Assembly (NCBI RefSeq): GCF_027595985.1
Contig: NC_073303.1
Coordinates: forward strand, 25,906,565 to 25,970,564
DNA: 64,000 nt
Source: Sorex araneus
Lineage: Eukaryota > Chordata > Mammalia > Eulipotyphla > Soricidae
Direction of reading: 5' to 3'
Numbering within the stretch: position 1 is the stretch's first letter; every line of letters starts with the position of its first letter. A program made the position numbers and the translations under genes. Below the pieces are notes generated by a model, which saw only the letters and a program-made list of their open reading frames with translations, was not told the DNA's origin and did not search any database. Shown one piece after another: positions 10,867-21,266 of this stretch.

Positions 10867-10983
10867 GGGCTGTGTCTGGGTGCCACTGGCGCTGACCGTG
10901 GAGGCAGTGTGTGTGCCGGTGGCTGGGATGGTGAGGGTGGTGGCACTGCCCAGGGCCTGCTGGCCTTCTGGGGACGGGCTGAC
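10867..10983 (-). pseudogene. ZNF76: ZNF76 exon 12, shortened and without a canonical donor
   Basis: After the acceptor CCGCAGGCAG the minus strand reads VSPSPEGQQALGSATTLTIP, then ATGTHTASTVSASGTQTQP: 39 codons in phase 0. My recollection of human ZNF76 has 55 codons here. The missing residues form two in-frame blocks, 9 residues after GSA and 7 after LTIP. After the last expected codon (CAG CCC) the genome reads AGATGA, with no GT, and reading on meets TGA at once. A weak in-frame alternative donor (ACG followed by GTCAGC at 10896) would keep 29 codons. As neighbouring exons are both phase 0 here, skipping it preserves the frame. Human has a 515-residue isoform, which as I recall equals loss of this exon. 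The exon may be decaying, or the sequence may hold an error. Confidence 0.7.
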
Positions 10984-11711
10984 CTGCCTGCGGGAAGGAA
11001 AGCGAGGGGGCACCCCCCAGGCACACAGAGCAGCTCTGTCCCCACGTGCCCGCTGGAAGGACACCACACATCACCAGGATGAGGGGGTCGAGGGCACAGT
11101 GCTCAGGAGGCCCCAGATTGCAGTGAGTGGCCTCTGTCCACCCTGCCCTCTCCTGCGCTGTCCCCTGTGATTCAGGCTCTCCAACCAACCCTCTGGTCAG
11201 CACCAGAGAACAAGTGAAGTGAGGACAGGACAAGGGCCGGGGGCAGAAACGCAGCTGTCCACACCACCCGGGCTCTGGCCCCGATGCCGACTGGCCAGCC
11301 GTGGGGCACGGAGGATGGGGGGACCCAGGGAAACGGCGGCCGTGTCCTCGCAGCCGCCCTGAGCCCCCCTCCCCCCTGCCTGCTGGGAACAGGCCTCCCT
11401 GGGATCACTGGCATCTCAGCCTCAGCCCTGAAGTCCACCAGCTGAGGAGAAAACCTGCGCTGGGGCCCGGGGATGCACAGCAGGGAGGGCACTAGCCTTG
11501 CATGCGGCCAACCCAGGTTCAATCCCCGGCATCCCACATGGTCCCCTAAATACGGGCCAGATGTGGCGTAAAAACAAAAAAATAAAAATGAAACAGAAAA
11601 TAGAGAAACTGCACGTGTGGGGGCGTGGAGGGGCGGTCAGGACACTATCAGACCCCTGGGAGTCCTGGGAGGTGAGTGAGGGGCCCCCTCCGGCCGCCCC
11701 CTCCCGCGTAC
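10984..11711 (-). other. ZNF76 intron 11
   Basis: 728 bp of unique sequence containing one truncated SINE (11463-11580). Confidence 0.8.
11463..11580 (+). mobile_element. SOR-type SINE, 3' truncated
   Basis: Head and box B (GGTTCAATCCCCGG) are present. The body stops after GGTCCCCTAAATAC and the A-rich tail follows. Confidence 0.75.
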
Positions 11712-11878
11712 CTGCTGGGCACCGTCCTGAGTGATGAGAGCCACCTGCGGGGCGCCGTCCCCCTCGGTCACCATGGCCACCTGGGCTGGGGCCTCGTCGC
11801 CCTCCTCCTTCACCTCCGAGAGGTAGGCGATGCGGGGCTGCTTGGGCGGCGGGGGGCCCTCCTCCGCGGCAGAGGCGG
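11712..11878 (-). CDS. ZNF76: ZNF76 exon 11
   Basis: 167 nt ending in phase 0. It encodes [20 protein letters not shown], then [20 protein letters not shown] through ITQDGAQQ. The run of four prolines is one longer than I recall for human. Acceptor CCCGCAG, donor GTACGC. Confidence 0.93.
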
Positions 11879-11973
11879 CTGCGGGGGCGGCGGGGGAGTC
11901 GCGGCTGACGCCTGCCCAGCTGGGCGGCCGGGGTCCTCCCTGCGCCCGCCCGGCCGAGCCCGGCCCCGCCCAC

Positions 11974-12207
11974 CTTCCAGCTGCTGCTGCTCGTACAGCG
12001 CCTGCTCGCTCTCCTCCGTGGCCTCCAGCTCGCCGTGGGCGCTGCGCTTGTGCATGGCCAGCGTGGACGTCTGCCGGTAGGTCTTGCCGCAGGTGCTGCA
12101 CGTGTAGGGCTTGCAGTGCGTGTGCACCACGTGGTGCTTGTACAGGCTCGAGTACTCGGTGAAGCGCTTCCCGCAGCCCGGCACCGTGCACACGTAGGGC
12201 TTCTCCC
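11974..12207 (-). CDS. ZNF76: ZNF76 exon 10 (fingers 6 and 7)
   Basis: 234 nt, phase 1 to 1. It encodes finger 6 ([20 protein letters not shown]) and finger 7 ([20 protein letters not shown]). Finger 7 has the short two-residue Cys spacing. A Glu/Gln-rich segment ([13 protein letters not shown]) follows. The ORF continues past the donor, but the GTGGGC donor after LE gives the correct phase for exon 11. Confidence 0.95.
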
Positions 12208-13229
<1,022 letters not shown>

Positions 13230-13387
13230 TCAGGGGCTGGAGTGCGGAGCGAGAGGGAAGCTGGGGAAACCCGTGGCCAGGCACCCCTGGACGCCACTCA
13301 CTTGGCGGCAGAGTCCCCACCCCCGCCCCACGTGCTGCAGGGAGGCGGCCTGGCTTGCCGGGGCCTCGGTTCCCCGGTGGCAGTTAC

Positions 13388-13463
13388 CTGTGGCGAAGGC
13401 CTTTCCGCAGCTGGGGAAGTCACACCTGTATGGCCGGTCGCCGGTGTGGGCACGCTCGTGTAC
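13388..13463 (-). CDS. ZNF76: ZNF76 exon 7 (end of finger 1, most of finger 2)
   Basis: 76 nt, phase 0 to 1. It encodes [20 protein letters not shown] and KAFAT. It completes finger 1, carries a TGDRPY linker and starts finger 2. Acceptor CCCCCAG, donor GTAACT. Confidence 0.95.
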
Positions 13464-13571
13464 CTGGGGGACAGGCAGCCACTGCACGGTCAGTGGTAGG
13501 ATGGGCGCCAGCCTCCCCGCACCCACGGCGGCGGGGCCCAGGCAGCAGGGCGGGGCAGGTGCCCGGCTCAC

Positions 13572-13688
13572 CTTCAGGTGATGCGCCGTGGTGTAGAGGC
13601 GCCCGCAGCCCTTGTAGCCGCAGCGAAACGCCCGGTCCCCGACCTGCTGCGCCTTGCCGTTAGGGGGCGCCTCGCTGTCCTGCAGAAC
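13572..13688 (-). CDS. ZNF76: ZNF76 exon 6 (start of zinc finger 1)
   Basis: 117 nt, 39 codons, phase 0 to 0. It encodes [20 protein letters not shown], then [19 protein letters not shown], which supplies the two cysteines and first histidine of finger 1. Acceptor CCCCCAG, donor GTGAGC. Confidence 0.95.
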
Positions 13689-15499
13689 CTGGGGGAGAAG
13701 GGCACAGACCCGATAACAAGCTTGCCCTGCCCGGGTGGGGGGCGGGGCGGTGTGGGGAGGGGGGAGAGGAGAGGGGGGGAGACACACACAGGGCAAGCTG
13801 AGAAGTCAGAGCAGTTGATGCACGGCAGGGGGTGGGGTGGGGATGGGGGAAACAGACACTGCAGGAGGGTCAGGGCTGGCTCTGAGGACAGTGGGAGGCA
13901 GTGGCTGCTCACAGGAGCTGTGACCCAGAGCAGAAAGGCCATGTCCAGGGTGTGCGTGTGGGGGGGTGGGGAGTGCTGCCCCCCACCCCAGCTAGGCTGA
14001 GAGCCCTCCAGGAGGCCACAATCCCAGAGGCTGCCCCCATGGGAGGAGCCCGACCCCCAGGGGCCTGAGCTTGGGAAGATGGCGGGGAGAGGGTCTGCTC
14101 TGGGAGGTGTCACCCAGGGTCACCGAGGGGCAGGGCCGCGGGCGCCCAACTCAGCTCTGGCCCGGCTACCTGGACGGTCCTCCCCACGCCAGCCCCCGGG
14201 AAGGGACAGAGTCTCACTGGGTCTGTCCCCGGGGCTCTCCTGATCTTTGTTCCCGGGACACTCTGGCCTTTCTGAAACAGACCTCTGGAAGTCTGTCTGG
14301 TGGCAGGGAACCAAAGAGTCAGGTCCTGGCCAGGGAGGTGGCTGAAAGGCCGGGGGTGCCTGGTCACTGCCGGCCGTGTGCCTCCTCCCCGCACCCCCAT
14401 AGAGGAAGGCGAGAATCTGGCTATCTGGTCTGCCCCCAGGGCTCCAGCCAGGGGTCAAGGAACCGCACAGTTCCCTGGCACGGGAGCAGCTGGTGGGTGA
14501 GGGGGTCACAGATCTGCTCAGCGGGTTCACCCCTCAAATGTTCAGATTCCGCCCCCATGCTCCCAAGGGACCGAGGGAATCCTGACACATCAGAGCCAAC
14601 AGGGCTCTTGTGCCGGGGTCCCACCTTCTGGCTTAGCGGAGGGCAGGGGGGCGGCCCCAGTCAGACTGGGGGGGAAGCCAAGACACACCCCAGTGTCCTT
14701 GCATCACTCTGAGCCTCAAATCCAGGGCCTAGTCTTTTGGGGTAGTGTGGACAGGCGTGAGAGGGGCACAGTCTAAAGCAGCCTGCCATCATGCCGGGGA
14801 GGTGGGGGTGCAGCAGCAACACAGCGGGGAGGGCGTTTGCCTTGCATGTGGCCGACCCTGGTTTGATCCCTGGCACCTCATATGGTCCCCTGAGCACTCC
14901 AGGAGTGATCCTTGAGGGCAGAGTCAGAAGGAAACCTTGAGCACTGCCGGGTATGACTCAAAAAAGAAAACCAAGAAAAGCCACGGCCCAGTCTGGGGCA
15001 AGTCAGTGCTCCGGGGAGGCCCTTGGGTGCAGCCCGAGGTTCCAGCAGGAGGGAGGGACGCAGACCAAAGGCTCTCAGATCCTGCCGCCGTCCCCTGCAG
15101 GCAGGGCTCAGGCAGGGCTCCAGCAGAGGCTCGGCGGGACGCCCAGATCTCAGCAACAGGCTCGGCTGTCCCGCAGTCCCCGCCCGGCCGTCCCTGGCCA
15201 CTGAGGTGACTTTCCCGGATGACTGAGTGCGGCGCACAGCAGAAATAGACCCGGGACCGCCCGGCCCCGGAGCCCCGAGACGCTGGTCGGGGTCATCGGC
15301 ATCTCAGATGTCTCAGAAAAGCACAGGGCAGCGTTTCTGCAGCCCAGGGAGCCGGGCCACAGCTGTCCCTGTCCCTTACAGCAGCCGGCCCTCCGCAGAC
15401 GTGGCACCAACAAGACGGGGCACACACAGCTCTCAGCGGGTGGGAGAGGCCGGGCCGCGGGCTTGCAGGAGGCCCAGCGCGTCAGCCCTGTGCGCTCAC
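13689..15499 (-). other. ZNF76 intron 5
   Basis: 1.8 kb of mostly unique, G-rich sequence with one SINE (14803-14970). I see no additional exon. Confidence 0.8.
14803..14970 (+). mobile_element. SOR-type SINE
   Basis: GGAGGGCGTTTGCCTTGCAT, box B GGTTTGATCCC, GCCGGGTATGACTC and the tail AAAAAAGAAAACC. Confidence 0.85.
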
Positions 15500-15699
15500 C
15501 TTGCTGGCATACTGCTCCAGGGCCACCACAGTGTCCGCACCAAAGCCCTCCTCGTCCTCCGCGGCCAGGTCCTCCAGGCCCACCTCTGTCTGCACGGCCA
15601 GGATGGTGCCATCGGCCGGCACGGCCACGGGGTGGTGGATGTAGGCCGTGGAGCCGTCCTCCAGCTGGACAGCTTCCAGGGTGCTGGGGTCGAAGCCCT
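15500..15699 (-). CDS. ZNF76: ZNF76 exon 5 (third QLEDG repeat, acidic region)
   Basis: 200 nt ending in phase 0. It encodes EGFDPSTLEAVQLEDGSTAY onward through VGLEDLAAEDEEGF to ALEQYASK. This is the third QLEDG motif followed by an acidic stretch typical of the transactivation region. Acceptor ACCCCAG, donor GTGAGC. Confidence 0.95.
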
Positions 15700-15877
15700 C
15701 TGGGGTACACGGGGTCAAGTCTGGATGCTGCCTCCGGGCAGGCCGACAATCTGTCCCAGGGGAGCCCCCAAGCTGCTGCCCCCCCAGACCCCCAATCTCC
15801 CCAGGCGGCATCTTTGGGGGATCAGGGCCGGATGCCCATGGACAAGCTCTTCAATGGCCTCATCGATCCAACTGTGA

Positions 15878-16030
15878 GAGGCCGGAGCCATAGTACAGCG
15901 GGAGGGCACAGTTTGCCTGGCACGTGGCTGACCCAGGTTCGATCCCTGGAACCCCAATCCCTGGAACCCCATAGGGTCCCCTGAGCACCGTGAGGAGTGA
16001 TCCATGAGCACGGTCAGCACAGAGCCACCC
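15878..16030 (+). mobile_element. SOR-type SINE with short internal duplication
   Basis: Box B is intact (GGTTCGATCCC). A CCCTGGAACCCCAAT segment is doubled at about 15944-15971. The 3' end is truncated. Confidence 0.75.
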
Positions 16031-16075
16031 ACCCTGGCCTCTGACCTCGCTCACCCATTCTGCCCACTTTCTTTC

Positions 16076-16245
16076 CTTTTTTTTTTTTGCTTTTTGGGTC
16101 ACACCCAGCGATGCTCAAGGGTTCCTCCTGGCTCAGGAATTACTCCTGGCAGTGCTCAGGGGACCGTATGGGATGCTGGGAATTGAACTCGGGTTGGCCA
16201 CATGCAAGGCAAATGCCCTACCCGCTGTGCTATCGCTCCAGCCCA
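16076..16245 (-). mobile_element. SOR-type SINE
   Basis: T-run, GCTTTTTGGGTCACACCCAG, box B GAATTGAACTC, ending CGCTCCAGCCC. The internal GCTCTGCACTCAGG is shortened. Confidence 0.88.
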
Positions 16246-16372
16246 TCTGCCCAATTTCTGGCCCAGGCAAGGTGGGCAAGGCCGCGAATCTGGGAGAGTT
16301 CCCCCGTGTGCTACTGCTCCCCGAGGTGCATCAGCCTGTCTCCCCCGCCCCCGCTGTGGTGGCGGGGCCCAC

Positions 16373-16450
16373 CTTTGGGGGTGCGGTGTATGTAGGCCAT
16401 GCTGCCGTCTTCCAGCTGGACAGGCTGCCCATCTTCGAAGGAAAGAGCTT
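16373..16450 (-). CDS. ZNF76: ZNF76 exon 4 (second QLEDG repeat)
   Basis: 78 nt, phase 1 to 1. It encodes EALSFEDGQPVQLEDGSMAY and IHRTPK. It resembles exons 3 and 5 in sequence, which suggests an ancient exon-scale duplication within this gene family. Acceptor TTGCAG, donor GTGGGC. Confidence 0.95.
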
Positions 16451-16573
16451 CTGCAACGAGAGCGACGCCCGCCTTTCTCTCGGGCCTGTGCCGGGGCCGG
16501 GGTCCTGAGGAGCGGCCGCCTGGCCTCCCCTCCGCCGCCGCCACGTGGCTGGGGTGTCCCGGCCCACCCTCAC

Positions 16574-16654
16574 CTTTCTGCACAGTCACTTGGTGGATGT
16601 ACGCGGTGGTCCCGTCCTCCAGCTGGATCACTTGTCCTTCGAGCAGTTTGTCTC
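16574..16654 (-). CDS. ZNF76: ZNF76 exon 3 (first QLEDG repeat)
   Basis: 81 nt, phase 1 in and phase 1 out. It encodes GDKLLEGQVIQLEDGTTAYI and HQVTVQK, the first of three similar acidic motifs in the N-terminal activation region. Acceptor ACACAG, donor GTGAGG. Confidence 0.95.
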
Positions 16655-16958
16655 CTGTGTAGGTGGAAACGGAGAGACAGGGCAGGGGCTTGGGGTGCTG
16701 GAGGCAAAGTCTGTGTGTCTGAACGCAGGGGGCCTCTCCTCCTCACCTCCCCCCTGCCTCAGATCCTGCACGAGACGCCCTAAGCCTCCCAGATTCCCTT
16801 CCAACCACCACCAGGAAGTGCACCCACCCCCACTCCCCTGCCCCCCACTCCAGCTCAGCCGGGACTCCCCGCTGAACCCGGGAGCAGACACCAAACTAGC
16901 CGGCGAACCACAAGAGCTGAGGCCTGCTGAGCCCCCGGTGGGTCAGAAATGGCCTCAA

Positions 16959-17170
16959 CTGGGGCTGGAGTGATAGCTCAGCAGGTAGGGTGTTTGCCTT
17001 GCACGCGGCTGACCTGGGTTCAATTCCCAGCATCCTATATGGTTCCCTGAGCACTGCCAGGAGTAATTCATGAGTGGGAAGGAAGGAAGGAAGGAAGGAA
17101 GGAAGGAAGGAAGGAAGGAAGGAAGGAAGGAAGGAAGGAAGGAAGGAAGGAAGGAAGGAAGGAAGGAAGG
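16959..17170 (+). mobile_element. SOR-type SINE whose tail region is a (GGAA)n array
   Basis: The SINE (16959-17076) runs to GTAATTCATGAGTG and is then replaced by about 23 GGAA units (17077-17169). Confidence 0.85.
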
Positions 17171-17350
17171 GCCACAACTAGACAGACACGTTTCCCCTCA
17201 AGTCTCACTGCCATGGCAACATGCACAGGTTAGAAACTCAGGACTCTGCAGCCAGTGGGGTCCCTGGGCTTCAGTCCCAGCCTTGGGGTCTGCGCTGGCA
17301 TGGCTCACCCTCCCTTACGGAACCTCTCTGGGCCCTGGTTTCCTTTCTGA

Positions 17351-17351
17351 G

Positions 17352-17392
<41 letters not shown>

Positions 17393-17488
17393 GAGAGGGA
17401 GGGAGGGAGGGAGGGAGGGAGGGAGGGAGGGAGGGAGGAAGGAAGGAAGGAAGGAAGGAAGGAAGGAAGGAAGGAAGGAAGGAAGGAA
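17351..17488. repeat. Composite purine microsatellite
   Basis: Successive blocks of GAAA, GA, GGGA and GGAA units. All purine on the plus strand. Confidence 0.95.
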
Positions 17489-17496
17489 GATCTTTT

Positions 17497-17972
17497 GGGG
17501 CTGGACAGACACTACAGTGGGCAAGGCTGCCTTACACACAGTCAACATGGGTTTGACCCCCAGCACCGCATACTTTTTTTGTTTGACCCCCAAGCACCAC
17601 CAGGGATGAAACCCTGAGCACAAGTCCTGAGTCCCGCTGGGTGTGGCTCCCAAAGCAAACTTATCTTCTCGGGTGGAGAGGTAGCTCAGAGAGCTGACAG
17701 GAGGCGGGGTTCAGCCCCTGGCACGCCAGGGTCCCCTGAGCACGACTAGGGGAGAGTTTCAGAGAGGGTCCAGGACCCTGGACAACTCTGGGTGTGCCCC
17801 AAACAGATGATTTTCATTTTATCTTCCCCCATCGCCTTACTTTATGAGTCTCTTTATTTTCTACATAAAGCTATTTACTTTAAATTATCTTCCTGAGGCT
17901 AGACAGTACAGAGGTGAGGCGTTTGCTCACGCTGGGTCACTCCCCAGCACTGCCAGGAGTCACTCCTATTCT
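17497..17972 (+). mobile_element. Three old SOR-type SINEs in a row
   Basis: 17497-17655 (box B GGTTTGACCCC; a second GTTTGACCCCCA occurs after TTTTTTTG), 17671-17803 (box B GGTTCAGCCCC) and 17893-17972 (5' part only, short). Confidence 0.65.
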
Positions 17973-18107
17973 TTAGTCTAAGAATAAGGATATAAAATGT
18001 AGCAAGAAGTCTTGGCTTGAGGCTGACACAAAACACTAGAGATCAGATGCAGGGGCTACGAGACCACACGGTGTGGCGTCTGCTGGGAGGGAAAGAAGTG
18101 AGACAAA

Positions 18108-18480
18108 CCTGCAGGCAGAGCAAGAGCACAGTGGGGAGGGGCTGGAGCAATAGCACAGCGGGTAGGGCGTTTGCCTTGCACGAAGCCGACCTGGGTTCGA
18201 TTCCCAGCATCCCGTATGGTCCCCTGAGCACTGCCAGGGGTAATTCCTGAGTGCAGAGCCAGGAGTAACCCTGTGCATCGCCGGGTATGACCCAAAAAAG
18301 AAAGAAAGAAAGAAAAGCACAGTGGGGAGGGCTTTGCCTTGCATGTAGCTGGTCCGGGATCGATCCCCAGCATCCCATATGGTGCCCCATGCACTGCCAG
18401 GGGTAATTCCTGAGAGCAGAGCCAGGAGTAACCGTTGAGCACCACCAGGTATGGCCCCAAAAAGGAGGAAAAAATAAACA
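18108..18480 (+). mobile_element. SOR-type SINE interrupted by a second SOR-type SINE
   Basis: The outer element (18108-18139 and 18316-18480) is split within its GTGGGGAGGGC head. The inner element (18137-18315) is full length with GGTTCGATTCC and an AAAGAAAGAAAG tail. AGCACAGTGGGGAGG (about 18125-18139 and 18316-18330) is the target-site duplication. Confidence 0.9.
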
Positions 18481-18608
18481 ACCTGAACAACAACAAAAAA
18501 ACCTTGGATAAGCCTTGCTTTAATACAACTAATGCACTAATTAGGAATAGTTATATACACAGATATAAAGAAAAAACAATCACTTCATTAGTCCCCTGAA
18601 ATGTACAA

Positions 18609-18822
18609 CCGCAATTACTTCTTCTTTTTTTTTTTTTTTTTTTGCTTTTTGGGTCACACCCGGTGATGCACAGGGGTTACTCCTGGCTCTGCACTCAGGA
18701 ATTACTCCCTGGCAGTGCTCAGGGGACTATATATGGGATGCTGGGAATCAAATCTGGGTCAGTGGCGTGCAAGGCAAACGCCCTACCCGCTGTGCTATTT
18801 CTCCAGCCCCGCAATTACTTCT
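18609..18822 (-). mobile_element. SOR-type SINE with a 14 bp target-site duplication
   Basis: CCGCAATTACTTCT flanks it on both sides (18609-18622, 18809-18822). It has a long T-run and is full length. Confidence 0.92.
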
Positions 18823-19105
18823 AGAGTGGAACGAAGAGAGGCTGTTACCAGTATCCAGGGGTCATGCCTGAGCACTGTCCCTGAGCACTGCTGGTACTGT
18901 CCTCCCCCTCCTCCCAAAATAACAAGCAAACAAAAATTTTTCTATCTTTTTCATTTGTGTTAGGGTTAAATGGTTAGAACTAGCAAACAGAAAACCTTTG
19001 GAACAGTGCCTGATATTGGTCAGCCCTGAGTAGACCTTAGTATAATATGTATAATACGCCCAAACTGCAGTGAGGGAGGGATTGGAACTCTCAAATTTGG
19101 GGGTC

Positions 19106-19266
19106 TTTTTGGGCCACACCTAACAGTGCTCAGGGTTTAATCCTGGCTCTGCTCCCAGGAATCACTCCTGATGGCACTTGGGGGCCATATGGAGTGCCAG
19201 GGAGGGGACCCTGGTCAGCCGCAGGCAAGGCGAGTGCCCTCCCAGCTGTGTTATGGGTCTAGCCCC
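19106..19266 (-). mobile_element. SOR-type SINE, old
   Basis: GGGCCACACCTAACAGTGCT to GTTATGGGTCTAGCCCC. Box B is degraded (GGGACCCTGG). Confidence 0.75.
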
Positions 19267-19516
19267 CATTTTAGTATTTTTTAGTATTTTTATTTTTCAG
19301 CATTTAACCCCATGTTTATGTGGGTCCATCTCAAGCAGTGTTTGGGACATACTTAAACTGCAGAATTAATTGCTGCTTATTTATAATTAGGATTGAGCAT
19401 GTGCCCTGTGTTTTTACTTCTGGTAATGCTGGTGGGAACTTCAGTACAGTCCATAACACTCAGGGGACTCTCTGGAACTAGAGGTGGATCTTGTACATGT
19501 AGGTATCAGTAGACAG

Positions 19517-19711
19517 GCTGGTTTTGATTTTCTTTTTTGTTTGGATCACACCCGGTGATGCTCAGGGGTTACTCCTGGCTCTGCACTCAGGAATCACCCC
19601 TGGCGGTGCTCGGGGGACCATATGGGATGCTGGGAATCGAACCCAGGTCGGCCGCGTGCAAGGCAAACGCTCAACCCGCTGTGCTATCACTCCAGCCCCT
19701 GGTTTTGATTT
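19517..19711 (-). mobile_element. SOR-type SINE with target-site duplication
   Basis: CTGGTTTTGATTTT occurs on both sides. The element is full length with box B GAATCGAACCC. Confidence 0.9.
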
Positions 19712-19744
19712 TTGTTTTTTTTGTTTTGTTTTGTTTTGTTTTTG

Positions 19745-19903
19745 GGTTTTTTTTGACCACACCCAGCTGTGCTCAGGGGTTACTCCTGGTGGCTCTGCAC
19801 TCATGAGTCACTCCTGTGTGGCCACATGGGAAGCCAGGGATTGCACCCAGGTCAGGTGTGTGCAAGGCAAGTGCCCTACCCACTGTATTATTGCTCCGGC
19901 CCT
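19745..19903 (-). mobile_element. SOR-type SINE
   Basis: GACCACACCCAGCTGTGCTC to GTATTATTGCTCCGGCCC, with box B GATTGCACCCAGG. It inserted right beside the previous copy. Confidence 0.8.
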
Positions 19904-19941
19904 TTAAGTGACAAAACTTGCTTAAATTAAAATGGTTCTTT

Positions 19942-20073
19942 TAGGCCACAGCTGGCAGTGGTGTGTGTGTGAGGGGAGAGGGGGGAATTGGTGCTGCCAG
20001 AGATCAAACCCAGGTCTCATGCATGGTGCATGTAAGGCGCACACACGTTCCCCCTGAGCCACATCCCTGGCCT
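19942..20073 (-). mobile_element. tRNA-Ala-like SINE remnant
   Basis: On the minus strand it reads GGCCAGGGATGTGGCTCAGG, then GAGACCTGGGTTTGATCTC. The head resembles tRNA-Ala rather than the SOR head. Confidence 0.55.
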
Positions 20074-20137
20074 GCTGCGGCTCAAACCTGAATCACGATG
20101 AACTGCTTCTTGAGAGCAACGAGCGCTATGACCCTGG

Positions 20138-20443
20138 GCAGGGAGGGAGGGAGGAAGGGAGGGAGGGAGGAAGAAGGGAGGAAGGGAGGAAGAAGGGAGG
20201 AAGTGAGGGAGGGAGGAAGGGAGGAAGAAGGGAGGAAGGGAAGAAGAAGGGAGGAGGTGAGGGAGGGAGGAAGGGAGGAAGAAGGGAGGAAGTGAGGGAG
20301 GGAGGAAGGGAGGAAGAAGGGAAGAAGGGAAGAAGAAGGGAGGAGGTGAGGGAGGGAGGAAGGGAAGAAGGGAGGAAGTGAGGGAGGGAGGAAGGGAGGA
20401 AGAAGGGAGGAAGGGAGGAAGAAGGGAGGAAGGGAGGAAGGAC
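20138..20443. repeat. Purine-rich minisatellite (GGGAGGAAG/AGAAGGG units)
   Basis: 300 bp with no pyrimidine except single T positions in AAGTGAGG or AGGTGAGG, which mark a higher-order period of about 60 bp. It lies about 200 nt into ZNF76 intron 2. Confidence 0.9.
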
Positions 20444-20646
20444 TGAGCCCTAGCCAGTGACACCTTCATTCTTTCTGGAAGTACTGACCACCAACTACAC
20501 GAAGCCCGTGAGAGGCTCCGGCTCCTGCTGCTAAGCCGGACTATCCACGCCGGGCCCGGGTGAGGTCCAAGCCCGTGCTCCCTCGTCCCCGGGCGCCCGT
20601 GGGTGGGGGCTGCGGTGAGCGGGCCTGGGCTGGCACACGGACTCAC

Positions 20647-20815
20647 CTTTGACAGCCTGCTGGACGTAGGCCGTCGTCCCGTCGCTGAGGGTCACCGTCT
20701 GCAGGCCCAGGCTGTCCATGGCCCGCCGTCGCCTGCGCACTCGGACATGAAGCTGGCTTCTGGCCAGCACCGGGAGCCACGGCCGAGGACAGGGGTGGCC
20801 TTCGGGGTCACAGAT
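20647..20815 (-). CDS. ZNF76: ZNF76 exon 2 (5' UTR end and start codon)
   Basis: The acceptor CTGTCTCCTCAG precedes 96 nt of 5' UTR (20720-20815). The ATG is at 20717-20719 with G at -3 and +4. Coding part 20647-20719 gives MDSLGLQTVTLSDGTTAYV followed by QQAVK. The donor is GTGAGT, phase 1. The UTR/acceptor boundary is my prediction; the coding part is certain. Confidence 0.92.
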
Positions 20816-21086
20816 CTGAGGAGACAGATGAGGTCACATTAGGTGCTTGCAGCTTCGTCTAGCTGCCGGGACACCTGGGGCAGAGTGACGGCAGGCGGTG
20901 GGGCGGGAAGAGACGGGCAGGGCCTCGGGTCTGGGCCCAACACCGAAAAAACTAGGGGAAAAAAAAAGGACAAATTCTCCAAAGTCAAGAACCTGTTGTT
21001 TTTGACCAAAAGGGTTCAAGAGACATGCTTTTGGGGGTGGGGTGTCTCCCAAGCAGAGATCATGGCCCAGGGGCCTCCCCTGACCG

Positions 21087-21266
21087 TTTCTTTTTCTTTC
21101 TTTTTTGCTTTTTGGGTCACACCTGGCGATGCACAGGGGTTACTCCCGGCTCTGCACTCAGGAATTACTCCTGGCGGTTCTCAGGGATATGGGATGCTGG
21201 GAATCGAACCCAGGTCAGCCGCGTGCAAGACAAACGCCCTACCCGCTGTGCTATCGCTCCGGCCCC
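21087..21266 (-). mobile_element. SOR-type SINE
   Basis: T-rich start, GGGTCACACCTGGCGATGCA, shortened CTCAGGGATATGGG, CGCTCCGGCCCC end. CCTGACC-TTTCT flanks it on both sides. Confidence 0.88.

Larger units (their letters stand above)
15700..16372 (-). other. ZNF76 intron 4
   Basis: 673 bp, about half of it two SINEs in opposite orientation (15878-16030 plus, 16076-16245 minus). Confidence 0.8.
16655..20646 (-). other. ZNF76 intron 2
   Basis: 4.0 kb filled with SINEs, a (GGAA)n block, a composite purine microsatellite and a 300 bp purine minisatellite that starts about 200 nt after the exon 2 donor. No exon is seen. Confidence 0.8.
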
